DNA of 64,000 nucleotides, taken from assembly GCF_019649055.1 (NCBI RefSeq), contig NW_026570322.1, positions 124,001-188,000 on the forward strand. The letters are read 5' to 3'. Source of the stretch: Paramacrobiotus metropolitanus (lineage: Eukaryota; Tardigrada; Eutardigrada; Parachela; Macrobiotidae). A program made the position numbers and the translations under genes. A model generated the notes under the pieces. That model made no database searches, was not told where the DNA came from, and worked only from the letters and a program-made list of their open reading frames with translations. Shown here in pieces: positions 35,726 to 47,910 of this stretch; positions within the stretch are counted from its first letter, which is position 1, and each line of letters begins with the position of its first letter.

Positions 35726-36411
35726 CCTTTTACTACAGTCTGTTATAAAGACGGGTAGATGCTTCTTTTGAACCCATATGGCGTGAACAATAACATGCGC
35801 TTCTCTGCTCGAACTCAGTGCTGGCGATGTGATGCGCACTGTGTAGAAGTATTGATTTAATTTTGAATTTTTAACCCGCTAACCGACCGGCTGATTTGTA
35901 TTTTTTTCATACCTCGTATTCTACGCCAACTGTGAAGTGGTTATTATCACCGTCACTGAACACTTTTGCGGCAGGCCGGTATTATGAGGATACGAGCGAT
36001 AAATTTAGGCTTCATGGTACCGAACCAATCAACATATTTATAAACAAATCGTTGCATAAACAAATCAACATATTTATGACAAAGCAAACTTCTCAAACTA
36101 CAAACTGAAATGCTTACATGTTCTTCAAGAATTTATAATAGAAAGAGAGTGCATATGGTGGCTCTTACACAATCAGCGCGACCCATTCTCACAATAAAAA
36201 CGTAAAAAAAACGGAAAATTAATGGCATTCCTCTACCATTTTGGTTGTATATTAATGACAGAGAAGGGAACATGACAGAGTCAGTGATAAATATACAAAA
36301 CACTGTATGAAACCGTTACGTGTAGTTGACTAGGGTTTCGGCGCAAATCTATTCTTAGAGTTAGAGGAACCATTAGATTCCGTGAAGAACATTCCAAATT
36401 TCCATCTTCAG

Positions 36412-37575
36412 TTAGACACCCTTGTATGGTGGCGGAGCTGAATACTGCACTCCCTTGTACCGAGTCGGAGCTGAATCCTGACTTTCCAAGTGGACAAGAA
36501 GCGTTGCCGCGTTTTTCTCGCGTTCAAGCTCCTCATAAAGATCCTTACTTCGCGCGGTAAGAAACATTGCCAGAACGAATTCGACGGCCAGAATCACAAC
36601 CAATCCCAGCAGGACCAGCTGTCCGATGGGTTCGGTCCGGAACACCTGATGAACGGCACCCCACACGCTCAGTGAGGGGACGAAGTGCCGGGCACGTTCC
36701 GAGAACTGGATTACTCCGAAAACGATCAGAAGAAGCAGGTAGAGTCCACAGAATATGCACAAGATCGGGTGGCGTTCACCATGATTTCTCCCGAAGCGTG
36801 CCGGGTCGCGGAGGCCGCGCAGGACACGTATGCAGGACACGATAAGATAGCCGCCGCTGACCAGTTGGAGAACGTATACCAGGGTGGTTGCGATGAACGC
36901 CAGAAGTTGGAGGGTCGGGAAATCGTTGACCGTAAGAAACGCTCCTAAAAAAGGTTAAAAAAACAGATTTAGCAAAAAATACATCACCACTTTCAGCATA
37001 ATATAACTTTTGAATGGATTGGTTATATTATGCTGCTAAGGTCACGTGGTAGTAACACTGTAGTTTTTACCCAGGGTAATTTCGTTTACTGCTGTTGCTC
37101 GCGTGCCGCTGGCGCTTTAGATCGATAATCAACGGTAACCGGTATGGTATCAACACATATTATATTTTGTGTGATGTCAGGCTGATTCAAGCAATCGATG
37201 ATATCACTGCAATACAGTAAAACCTACAGCGTACCAGAATAAGAGTAGATCCCATGGTATGTGTACGCCTTTACAACGGGAGTCACTGAGAGTAGTTTAG
37301 ATTAGCGCCGTCTGTTATTAATTATACGCTATTACCCAAAAATCGGCAAGTGGGACTTCAAGAAAATTAATAGTTCCAGGTTAAATTTACGAGTAGTGTT
37401 AGTAGCGTTTCAGAGTTTCACAACAACGAAGAATCGCATCACAATAAATTCGCTTCTTACCATAAAAGAGGCTGTAGAGATTTGCAGCGAATCCCAGCAC
37501 TGCCAGAACAACTTCCGCGACGGAAAGTTCCAACAAACTGCGCGTGCCTTTCAATAAATTTCGTACTGCCGTCAT
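36412..37575 (-). CDS. four-TM protein with repeated YKGV tail
   Basis: Exon 1 is 37575-37461 and exon 2 is 36944-36412, phase 1, 215 residues. TM1 ends NLYSLFYG. Exon 2 has TM2 (LLAFIATTLVYVLQLVSGGY), RGLRDPARFG, TM3, SLSVWGAVHQVFRTEPIGQL, TM4 and a tail with two tandem motifs, APTRYKGV and APPPYKGV. The tandem Pro-Tyr motifs could give a bivalent WW-type ligand (inference). Compact intron of about 0.5 kb. It has no nearby near-identical copy, unlike the genes in the duplicated block. Confidence 0.8.
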
Positions 37576-39186
37576 GGCAAAACTGGATTTAATGGCGATC
37601 ACTAACTTGGTGCAGAATCAAGTAGGGCGTCAAATTTCTGCTGTAGAAGAATTACTTTTTAGCGATAATGAATGAGGTATACCGACTGATGCTGCGATGC
37701 TGCGGAGAAAGATTTATACTGCATCACTGATCATGCTGTGTGGATAACGATCAGCAGTTCCACCAAGGTGGTACTTTGTGCTGACGTCAGTGCAGTATTA
37801 AAGTGATGCAAGTATATTCGGATATTAGCGTGATAGGTACCGATAGTGCTTCACGTTCCTGCTTTTTATATAGATATTCATCGTAAATGTATTATGTACG
37901 TAATGTCTGTCTACGTACTTGGTGGAGTAGTTGATTAGTTGTAGTAATGTGCGTGTTGTAATACTGTGTGAGTAATATCCAATACATACCCTTCCGACGC
38001 AGAACATGTAAAAAACTCCACTGCTGTTTGCTTCCCAATGAAGGGAGTCGACCCTCTTTCAAATGACGCAGATGCTGGTTATCGTTTACCTGCTGCGTAG
38101 ATTAAAAATGATGAACACCATCCACGACTACTTACACTTGAATAGTGCTGGAATCAAAAAACGCTTCGGGATACAATAAAATTCAGTTTGACATGCGCGG
38201 CGCGATGAGCCGATAAGTTACATGGCCTTCAAGTAGGATCATAAGTCACATAAGGATAAGTAACACATAAGGATAGGTCGGAGAGCGGGAGATCTAGAGC
38301 GGGAGATGTTGAGTAAACGTCAGGATGCTGCCCTCCGAACGCCGGATACGGGATACGGGCAACACCGCAACTGTACCGGCAGCTGGGGATTACACCAGCA
38401 AAAGATCGGTGGCGCCAGAAGGAAGCAGCCTGGCTGTTCAAGATCCGCAACCGGGAAAATTTTGCAGTACCGTCATACATGTGCGACTTGGTTCCCTCCA
38501 AGGACACTGGTTCGCAATATGGACTCCGCCGGACAGAGCGGATCGATGCTACCGCGCGGCGGAGCATCGGGGAGACGACCCTAGCGATGAGGCTTAAAGA
38601 TCTGTTTAATAAAATTATGAAGGATGGAGATAATCTGTTTCGTTGTGGTTCTGTTGAAGTCTTCCTGTCTTTACTGCGTCTGAAAAATATCGTTTAAATT
38701 TTCTGCTGTTTTATTGTTTGACATTTGACATTGACCAGACTATTGAGTGCCTCAGGGTTTGTCTGCTCGGAAACAAACCAAACTAAACTAAACTAAACAT
38801 GGCCTTTAAATGTAACTGAATCTGGATATTGTTATCGCTCTATTGGAAATAAATTCATTATCCTCAGTAGGATCTCCTAACGTTTACTAGCGCGACGCGG
38901 ACTAGGTATCCACTGCTTGGCTACTGCGAGACCGCCGAAGCGGGATTTACTTTATTAGCACCAGTAAGAAATCCGAAAATTTTTACCATGGTCCTTCTCA
39001 ATATTGCGCAACAAGATACCATGTTTTTACGGGTGTATATCTCTGTGTTTGCATTGAACCAATTATCAATGCTTTTACAGAAACAAAACGAACTTAAAAT
39101 ATCGTATTTGTTCTATATATGACCCATTGCCATTAATTCTATGGATGAATAAACTTTTATTTAACTATGATTATAGAACACATTAA
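37576..39186. other. intergenic region with GC-rich island
   Basis: A GC-rich stretch at about 38270-38600 is open in several frames on both strands (for example 38325-38597 + and 38567-38229 -), with no recognised domain. A tandem CTAAACTAAACTAAAC run lies at about 38780. The rest is AT-rich. Confidence 0.35.
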
Positions 39187-39809
39187 TAGAAATGGCCCGG
39201 TACATGGTGGCAAAAATGGGATACATGCACTAACGTAAAAACTTTCGCTTTCGCGCACTCCGAATCGCTTTTTTGTAATACTTTATGTCATTTTAAAGCT
39301 AAATGATTTGTGCATACGTACACTGTTCTGAAAACCGTTTGCGCGCGCAACATCCGGTTGCCGAGATATGGCGTACTAAAATGGGTGAAAAGTTAAAATG
39401 CATTATTGTGTACCAAAAGTCTGGTTATTAGCCGATCTTCCTGAAACTTTGCTGCAAAATACACATGGCTTTGAAGTCGAAAGTGAATCAATTTCAGGTT
39501 CATATTGTTTTCCCATAATTTTAAAATGAATTTTAAAATATTAGAAAAAGATTCAAGAAGATCGGGTAATAACCAGACTTTTGGTACACAATAATGCATC
39601 TAAACGTTTTACCCATTTTACGCCATATCTTGGCAACCGGATGTTGCGCACTCAAACAGCTTTCAGAACAATGTATACAAATTTTTATTTAACTTTAGAA
39701 TGATAAAAGTATTGCAGACAAGTGATTCGGAGTGCGCGAAAGCTAACGTTTTAGCGTACTCTGTATGTATTAGCGTACCATTTTTTACGCTATATACCGG
39801 GCCATTTCT
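39187..39809. mobile_element. hairpin MITE with TTAA flanks (623 bp)
   Basis: Long inverted arms: the left begins TAGAAATGGCCCGGTA and the right ends TACCGGGCCATTTCT, with pairing for roughly 250 bp each side, including CCGGTTGCC and GTGTACCAAAAGTCTGG with its reverse complement. TTAA occurs directly at 39183-39186 and 39810-39813. TTAA duplications suggest a piggyBac-type non-autonomous element. No transposase frame. Confidence 0.78.
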
Positions 39810-40987
39810 TTAAACGGGAAAAACTTGTATCACTATAACCTGTATTAAAGGGGAAAACCTGTATTTCCTGCATTAAGTACTAATAACTGCTTATTTTGCT
39901 TCACATGCAAAGGAACATTCTGCTGTTTGGTCTCCTTTTCTCGTAAAAAATTACTACCGTGTTACTTGAATTAAGTTACAACGTCCAAAGGTTCCGGTAT
40001 GCCCCTGAACGTGCTTCCATGTACTCGCAGATGTCAAGTTCAAAATGTATAAGGTTCAAAGAGAAATATGTACACGTATATTATTTTTATGGACGGGGTT
40101 CGCCTCGCTTCGGCATGGTGTTCGTTGCGACGTGGGGAACATGCATTGAGTAAAAAAGGCCGTTATTAACTTTCCACTGCTTTTGTTAGTTTGTTTGACC
40201 AGCCAAAAATGTTTCATCAGTCTGTCGTTTGCAATCAACCAAAAATTCTTTTCTTCCCGCTGTGTGGGTGTTTTCTGCTCGGCGAGTAACCTCGATCTGG
40301 ATGTGTACAGCAATGAACTCCAACTTCCCTGTTCACATGGATTGTTATTTAGGCGAGATCTAACATGTACAAAATTAATAAAATAGGAGTACTCTAAATA
40401 ATTCGTATAGCGCTTGCTCGTACGAGTCGTACAGTGAAATGACTCATCCACGTGCACAGTTTAGCGCACGATAAGCCGCACATCCAGCGCCTTTTATCGT
40501 TGTACACCGCTAAACTGTCGAACGTTAACAAGTTGTTAAACGCACTGCACAAGTGGAGATTACTCACTCCTGGTTTGCCTTAAATTGTGGAGCTGTGCAA
40601 TAAAGAGTGCATGTGAGCTCCCTTTCATGATCATCCTCCCATGGCCATAACCTTGAAACAAATTTCCGGATGGCTCGAACTACGCCATATTAAATACAAT
40701 GAATGACGGGTCAGTGAACGTTGTATGCAGACATATTTACTTGCCAGATTCGGAATGTACAGCACCGGCGTTTTATAAAGCAAGTCCGCCCTTGGTGAAA
40801 GTGCCAGTCAACAACTGTCGATCATCATCAACACAACATCGACCGGGTGGTGCGCAACTTTACTTTTCTCGGGAGGGTCAATCCGTAACGATTTTATTTA
40901 TTTGCACCAGAAAGATTTAAGTTTTCAAAGGGTGCATCGTGCTTTATTTCACACCAAGCTGGTGATTCCTGTAAATTTAGTTTTACA

Positions 40988-42028
40988 ATGATGAAAGTAC
41001 GGAATGTTTTGAATGATACGCGCTGTTTGTTGGTTTTGTCCATCGTGGAGGTCATTCTGGCACTGTTGGGATTTGCCGCGAATTACTACAACCTCTTTTA
41101 TGGTAAGCAGCGAACTAGATATTCTGATTTGTTTTAATTGGGAAGTTTAAAACCTCCTAGCATAAATTCTACTTTAGCCTCCTAGCATAAATTCCACATA
41201 AATTCTTCAAAACGTTCTACTTTAGCCAGCTTTGAAAGCTTGTTTATACATAGCCTTTGGGCTTTCGTTTTATAAGCCTAAAAATTCAAGTTTAAATTTT
41301 CCAAAAGGTTTTAGACCTGTACTTTAGCCGTTCTTTGAAAAGTTGTGTACACATGACCTTTGGATTTCGTTTTTATACTTTTATTTTTTGCTTGGAGAGA
41401 GCTACCACGTGACATTAGTGCAGCCCTCATAAATTCTGTAACTGCTGAATGTGAGCTTTATCGCTTTTTAGGAGTGCTGTGGACGGACGCCATGCTTCCC
41501 GTCTTGCAGTTTCTGGGGTTCCTCGTGTCCATTCCCGTGTACGGTTTTCAGTTGGGGAACGGCATCTATCTCATCGTGTCTTGTACCCGTGTCTTGTGCG
41601 GCCACCGAGACCCGGCACGCTTTGGTAGTTATCTCGCTGCGGAACGGAACAGGGGGGTGTGCGGATGCTGTGCAGTTTGCCTGGCACTGGTGCTCCTTGC
41701 TGGACCCATGGAGTTTGCGTTTCATGCCGACCCGTTCGTCCGGTCACTGGGCGTGTGGGGCGCAGCCTCCTACACGTTCCAGGCGGAGTTTCCCGGACAG
41801 TTGGTCATGCTGGGATGGATTGTGGTACACGCTGTCGCTTTCGTCGTGGCAGTGCTTATTGCCTGGGGTAGCGCTAATGTTTACCAGGAGCTGAAAGGCG
41901 AGACAAAGTCTTTGGACCACTCGGGATCCCAGAATTCAGCACCGCCACTATACAAGAAAATTAACAGCGATCCCATTCCAGTTGCTTGCTCTACGGAATG
42001 TCTGTTGTCCAACGCAGTCGCTTCCTAA
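40988..42028 (+). CDS. four-TM protein with PPLY tail, copy B
   Basis: Exons 40988-41102 and 41472-42028, phase 1, 223 residues. TM1 exon reads VLSIVEVILALLGFAANYYN and ends LFYG. Exon 2 differs from copy A at only a few residues (for example VSCTRVLCG instead of VYCTRVLCG). It has the same GHRDPARFG, SLGVWGAASYTF and APPLYKK features. Near-identity of exon 2 and its 3' flank against lower identity in exon 1 and the intron suggests gene conversion or uneven selection. Cellular role unknown; a membrane protein. Confidence 0.83.
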
Positions 42029-42947
42029 AAGCATGGATTGGTGTTGAATGCGCAGTCAACTACGCCGAAGGTTTTTTGAAAACTTTTATTTGTTTGTTAT
42101 AACGCTGCCCTGTCCAATTATCCTTTGGAAATAGTATAGTACAACAAAATACATTTTTATACTTCACACTTGCATTATTTATTTCCATAAAAATACTAAC
42201 ATAAATTTTATTTGTTTGTATCTTGACGAATAATATGTATTCCGATATGTTTTACTGTGGAAAATATGTCACGATGCATGTACACATACAGATATCATAG
42301 CTTCGATTTAATTCGCGTTATCGGGTCTTAAACTTTTTACAAATTCGTCTTATTGTTGTAATACTCGTATCAAAATTATGATGAATCGGTTTTAGCTAAA
42401 ATACACCGAATCAACTAAACTACATCGAATCTGATAAGAGGAAAAAATGAAAGTCGTTTTCAGTATTGATGTATCCTTCACCCATGACTGTCATCTTAAA
42501 TCTTGCAGTTATACAATACGGTCAATACCCACCAATGCCACTTTGTCCTGATATGTTCATAAATGTACAGAAACGAGGTTTGGTGTTCATTGTAGTGTTG
42601 TAACAACTAAAACAAGAAGTTTTCAGCAAATTTATTTAGCCGTAATTACAAACCAGTCTTAAATTTTTGTAGCACTGTATTGCCCGAAGCTAAGAAAACT
42701 GCATATCTCCGCCGGCGTAAAATTTATGTTCACGCAATGCAGCCGTCTGCGTGCGCATGGTTTATGCGCTTGGAAATTTCATATTTAAATGCCTGCATAT
42801 GTGACGAACGGTGCCGCGAAATTACGCCAATCATCATAATTACATTGCTTGATACCGTAGTTATTACCGGTTCCAAATCCATCGAAATTCTGAACGAACG
42901 CAAGATTGTGCAATAATTAATTTAGGCAGAATCGGAAGTATCGCAAC
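42029..42947. other. intergenic segment, promoter side of astacin-ICK gene
   Basis: Near-identical to 20556-21477. It holds the 3' flank of the four-TM gene and the upstream region of the astacin-ICK gene. A short conserved frame at 42680-42916 has no recognised domain. Confidence 0.45.
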
Positions 42948-44800
42948 ATGATTTCCACCAGGAATACAGTGATAAGAGTATTTGGTATAATTTTGCTGCG
43001 AAACATCGTTTCGACGTACGCTGCCATACTACCGGATAGTAAGATAAGAAACGCTTTTAATTTACATAGTAAATGATTTCTACCAACATGTGATTTCTGT
43101 TAAAGATTGGCGGGATTACATCCATCCTGACGTTCTCGCAAAAATGGTATTGGAAGCGCCGACGCGGTACGATAGCGAACTGATGGAAGGCGACATTGTG
43201 GGACTAGAAACACCGGTAGTACGTGGAGAAATTTAATCAAGTACAACGTACAATACTAAGAAATAACAGTTAGATAATCCTAAATTTACCAGTGCTTCAA
43301 CGCCGGCTCTTGATAGTTCTAGGGTATTGGGGGCACAAATACTTTATCTAAAACGGCATAAGGATGTACTCGTAATACCTTATTGCAGAAAACCCAGGGA
43401 GCGGCTAATGCAGTCGACGATGCGTCCTCATTTTGGCCAAACAACACTATACCTTACCAGTTCTCACGCAAATCTTTATGTAAACAACTTTTCGCGTGGC
43501 TGACGATATTTGCTTTTGCATAGTCCTTCGGAATTAGTTAACCAAAGAAAGATTGAGGAGAAACAAATCAAATAAAAATGTAACGGTCTTATATTCAATA
43601 GCTGTAAGCGATATCCAGATGATACAGGAATCCATGAACATCATAAGTCGCTTGACGGGCAGCTGTGTCAAATTCGTGGAGCGATCGACCGAGAGCGATT
43701 TTATTACTTTCCAAAAGGGTCTTGGGTGCGCCTAAGTTTCACGCAGCAATTTTGATATGTCTGTCGTGCATTGTTAAAATACACGTTATGGGGTTGCAGA
43801 TGTCTGTCGATTATTGGACGGATTGGCGGCCGGCAGACTATATCATTATCCAACGCGTGTTTGAAGCATCACGGTGACGTCCAGCACGAGATTATGCACA
43901 CCCTGGGCTTTTTACACGAACAGTCGCGCCAGGACCGTGACAACTACGTCATCATTAATTGGGATAATATTGCTGAAAGTACGCAGCCAGACGGCGTTAC
44001 GGTTTTCTTAAGATTTATTTGTGAACTGCAAATCCCTCAGGTGAACGCGGTCAGTTTGAGAAGTATGAAGCGGGAAACACTTACGGACTGCCGTATGATT
44101 ACGAGTCGATTATGCATTATAAAGTCAACGCCTTTGCCAAAGATCCCGCGCTGCCCACAATTCTTCCAAAGATCAGGAAGACCAAGATGGGACAGAACGA
44201 AAACCTTAGCCCGTTAGACGTAGTGCGCATTCATCGACGCTTTGGGTGCGCGGTGCCCACCGCCGCCAATTTCCTTGGTTTGGAGATTGTCATGCCGGTA
44301 CCGAGCTCCGAGCCTCCCACAAACGCCCTTACGGAATTAATTTCTAGTTCAACCGTTACACCAGCTGCTAAGTACGAGAAAGTTCTTTAAATTTTACACA
44401 GCAAAATCATCGCTTATGCGGAATTTTTATTTCGAAAAATTGTAGAGTACCGTCAAACTGTATAGCTACTGACCAGTTGTGCACTGCGAACGGGATCAAC
44501 GGAGCATATTGCTGTAGTGGATTCTGCTTGGTACTGCCCAACCAACCGAATGGAACGTGTAAACCGTAAGAGCACGTACTTATTGCAAAAGAGCGCTTAC
44601 GTTTAGTAGAGAGAATAATTACCTACTGCAGTAAATTTGTGTCAATTTTCAGGCCTCCAGGTTCCTGCATACCCATCGGCGATCCGTGTAGTTTTGACGA
44701 CAGTACTAGACTCTGCTGTGAACCGAGAAAGTGCTCACAAAAAGGAAGCGGTAGAGTAGGAATATGCGTTAAGAGATATCCTTGGGAGACGTCTTTATGA
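42948..44800 (+). CDS. secreted astacin metalloprotease with two C-terminal ICK (knottin) domains
   Basis: Eight exons, all phases consistent: 42948-43038, 43106-43215, 43389-43479, 43602-43725, 43800-43978, 44041-44371, 44446-44565, 44653-44800; 397 residues. Residues 1-26 form a signal peptide. The propeptide carries MEGD at 57-60, matching the FxGD aspartate switch. The mature domain starts near FWPNNTIPY (82-90). Catalytic motif HEIMHTLGFLHEQSR has ligands His168, His172, His178 and Glu169. YDYESIMHY (217-225) gives the Met-turn and Tyr, and Cys268 closes the domain. After a Ser/Thr/Pro linker come two knottin-type modules: Cys at 314, 321, 331, 332, 336, 347 and at 354, 361, 370, 371, 376, 387, spacing C-x6-C-x8/9-CC-x3/4-C-x10-C. 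If the 44371 donor is skipped, the protein would end at a TAA near 44390 without knottins. An active secreted zinc protease is inferred; knottins may be targeting or inhibitory modules. Confidence 0.85.
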
Positions 44801-45437
44801 TGCACAATTTCTAAAAAGCTATTGACTGACTACGAAGTACACATTCTAAACCTTTTCGAAAAAAATGACCTACGTTATGCTTGAGCTTATTATGCAAATT
44901 TAATAGTCTGTAATCAGTATCTTTGTAAAGTCATTACTTATAATTATGGCTTTATGGACATAATTCTGTCTGTTAAGCATTCAATTTTGCGCGTATGTCA
45001 GTTTTGATTACCGGCAAAAGGTTACCGAAAAGTGAGGAAATCAACGACATTATGCATCATTATACAGTACTGCTACTGCACAGCACATAGCACTTTAATA
45101 ATTATGCAATAGCCACTAATAAATAAAAAAAGGTGCATTTCCCTTATCAAAAACGGTCAAACCAGCTAATGCAAAAGCTTAGAGCAGGAAGAGTAACATG
45201 GAAATTGTGAAGACAAATAACTTTTGATTATAAACGCGATATTATTAAGTACTATGTATTTATACTCACATTCAACGCAAATAACAATTTTTACGTTTGT
45301 ATAACGTTATGTTCACAGAGCAGCATGAAGCGTAAGATAGCAAAAGCGTACAATTGCAAAGCGTTTCCTGCAAGAGGCCGTTAAGCTCAATGTAGAATGT
45401 CAGCATCCTGACAACGGTCACACTGGACATGTTGTTT
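44801..45437. other. intergenic region between convergent genes
   Basis: 3' flanks of the astacin-ICK gene and the minus-strand four-TM gene. From 45098 it matches 21641 onward in the other copy. No gene seen. Confidence 0.5.
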
Positions 45438-47910
45438 CTACACCGTGATCTTCATTTCGACGGATTCATAGGACGGAGGTGGCATGTTTCGTCCATCCGC
45501 GTGGTCCAGCAGTCCCTGTTTTTCGTTGGTGGACGCAGCCTTCGGATCGTTGTCGACGGGACCATAATGCGAAGCGGCAAGGCATACCACAACCATACTG
45601 GCGATTAGCGTCAGGAGCGATCCGAGCATGACAAACTGTCCGGTCTGGTCAGCATCGACGACATGGTGGATGGCACCCCAGACGCCCAGTTTGGAGATGT
45701 ACCAATCCGAATCAAACGCTATCGCACAGAACCATGCAAAAACCATTGCCCCCAGGTAGACGCCGCAGATCTGGCTGCAGGCAGTGAACATTTCACGGTC
45801 GGCGATGGATGTCGGATCTCGGTGGCCGCGATATACTTGTACACCGGCCTCCATGAAACACATCCCGGCTGCCAGCTGTCCCAAGTACACTGGGATGGAG
45901 AGGACAAAGGCCAGGATTTGTAAAATCGGAAAATGGTTGGCCGGTGCCAGCGCTCCTGAAAGAAAATTGTTACACAGATTGAAATAATCCGGGCTTTGCG
46001 GTGCTACTTGTATGCTACACAACTAAGGACCCATCAATACAAGTTACGCCATGGCCGAACCCACAATGCGGCGATTCGCTGCCGCGCAAATTAGATGTGT
46101 GCTTGTGTGAGGGCGGTGCAAAAATGCATACTCGTAAGAGCCTTACGCGTATGTATGTAACTCCACCCCCTAGCATGCATACATACACGAAACTGATCGA
46201 ACTGCCAGTGGATCTCGAAATTTCCAACGCTCGTCTTTCGTTTATTTCTCAACAGAACTTCCCAATCGATATATCAAAGATAGAGAATTAATTTTCAAAC
46301 TTTTTGGTATATAGCAAGTGAAAATCTATGGCAAATGAAGAAAGTTATGGCTGTTTTAGTTTCTCATAGACTTAGCATAGGATGCAAGCAACGCCTCCTC
46401 GCACGGGCCTATGCTTTGTTTACGAGAAACCAAAACAGCCATAACTTTCTTCATTTGCCATAGATTTCCACTTGCTATAAACCAAAAAGTTTGAAAATTA
46501 ATTCTCTATCTTTCGATATATCGATTGGGAAGTTCTGTTGAGAGGCAAACGAAAGAATCGTGCTGCAAGTTTTGGGGATTGACTGGCAGTCAGGTCGGCT
46601 ACTTGTATGTTTACGAGCGAGCTGGTCACATCTACACGCGTACCGCACACCAGCTCGTTTGAAGCCATACGCATAAACCAATTTCGACGGCCGGAAGTCT
46701 TACTTATGTAGATGGATGCTAACTTATATGACATACAAGTTGCAACGCAAAGCCCCTAATATCAATGATTGTGATGCATGCAAATAATCTTTGGCACGTT
46801 TTCTTCACGAAAGCTACACGGAGCCATAAATATTGATCAGCACCATCTGCACCTCCAGCGTAAAAATTTGCGCTGAATAATTTATTTTGGGAGCGAAAAT
46901 TTGCACATTCATATTATTTTATACCTGTTGCAAAGTTTTGATGAATTATTTATAAATTTTGCAAAACAGGTACTCGACATTTCGATGTGGTTGTCACAGT
47001 GGCAACGATGCGAATAACTTAATTTAACTTGCTAGTAAACCGCGCTCTACTCTATTTCCCGTACGTAGCCCTGTCCTACAAAGTGGTAAAGGTCATGATT
47101 GTGACTGATATGCTTGCGATGATATCATCGATGATAATTTGACCCGTCTTGTATTAACCAGTCAATCGATAACACTAGAGAGGAATGCCAATCTACAAGT
47201 GCAAATTACGTTTATCTGATGTTTATGTTTTAGTAGTTTTATTAGCAGTTCATATTCCTTGCACTATTATGCTATTAAAATCATTTAGTCGCTTTTATAA
47301 AACTGAGAGATCAGACAAAAACTTCAAAAAATTGAGCCGTTAGCGATCTCAAAGCATCATAATCTTGCTCTACTGTATAAGTGACATCATTACTTAGTAA
47401 AAGGTTGCACTTGGGATAAGTGTAATATGTACTCATAATAAGGAGAGTCCCTTTTATGCGCAAATTAGATTAATGTCAGCTGCTTAATCACATCGAGTGC
47501 ACTGTATTAACTACATCGAAAGGCTAATTACTAGTTTACCAAACAACCTAAAATTAATAAACCATTTGTGAAGTGCGTAAAATAATCACCGGTAGACCAA
47601 AGTTTTACTAATTTTCTTATTCCAGAAATATCAAGCTGGATGGAATTTGGGTGGTTAAGGAGAGAGTAGCGAAAGCAAATCTAACGTAAATTTCTCAAAA
47701 AATCTTTCAACGCTTGTGCCTAATACTTAATAGTGCCTACAGCTTGCCAGAAATGCGTAACGATATCAGAATATTACCCGTTTCTTACCACTTACCATAA
47801 AAAAGGCTGTAGAGATTTGCGGCGAATCCCAGACCGGTCAACAGGATTTCCACGATGGCAAATGCCAGCATAATGTTAGGATTTCCCAGTCGCTTCGATG
47901 GTTTCTCCAT
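45438..47910 (-). CDS. four-TM protein with PPPSYESV tail, copy B
   Basis: Exon 1 is 47910-47796 and exon 2 is 45955-45438, phase 1, 210 residues. TM1 exon reads MEKPSKRLGNPN..., ends NLYSLFYG. Exon 2 has LAFVLSIPVYLGQLAAGMCF, RGHRDPTSIADRE, SKLGVWGAIHHVVDADQTGQ, TM4 and a tail ending PPPSYESVEMKITV. It keeps the family Trp in GVWG, where copy A has GVRG. The intron holds a 768-bp TIR element. An open frame continuing upstream of exon 2 is intronic, since the splice acceptor and the TM1 exon match the other copy. Confidence 0.8.
45989..46756. mobile_element. 768-bp TIR element with TAAT target duplication
   Basis: Inserted in the intron: the other copy at about 22526 reads straight through GAAATAATATCAATG. 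TAAT occurs at 45985-45988 and 46757-46760. Ends are inverted: CCGGGCTTTGCGGTGCTACT at left, AGTTGCAACGCAAAGCCCC at right. Inside, 46237-46560 forms a second large inverted repeat around ATAACTTTCTTCATTTGCCA. No transposase frame, so non-autonomous. Confidence 0.85.

Larger units (their letters stand above)
32640..36110. repeat. copy of duplicated module (pairs with about 52680-56550)
   Basis: Collinear with 52680-56550 apart from three insertions: the MITE just before it, a solo LTR here, and a GC-rich inverted-repeat element in the other copy. It carries a lone first exon of a four-TM gene and relics of the ICK exons. No intact gene is seen in it. Confidence 0.75.

Noticed and set aside
38229-38600. 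GC-rich island open in several frames, considered as an esterase-like exon or rDNA piece
   Set aside because: Only a very short esterase-like resemblance, no continuing exons, and no recognisable rRNA motifs.
45956-46022. Upstream continuation of the minus-strand four-TM frame as a longer N-terminus
   Set aside because: It reads across the splice acceptor into the inserted TIR element; the TM1 exon at 47796-47910 is the conserved start.
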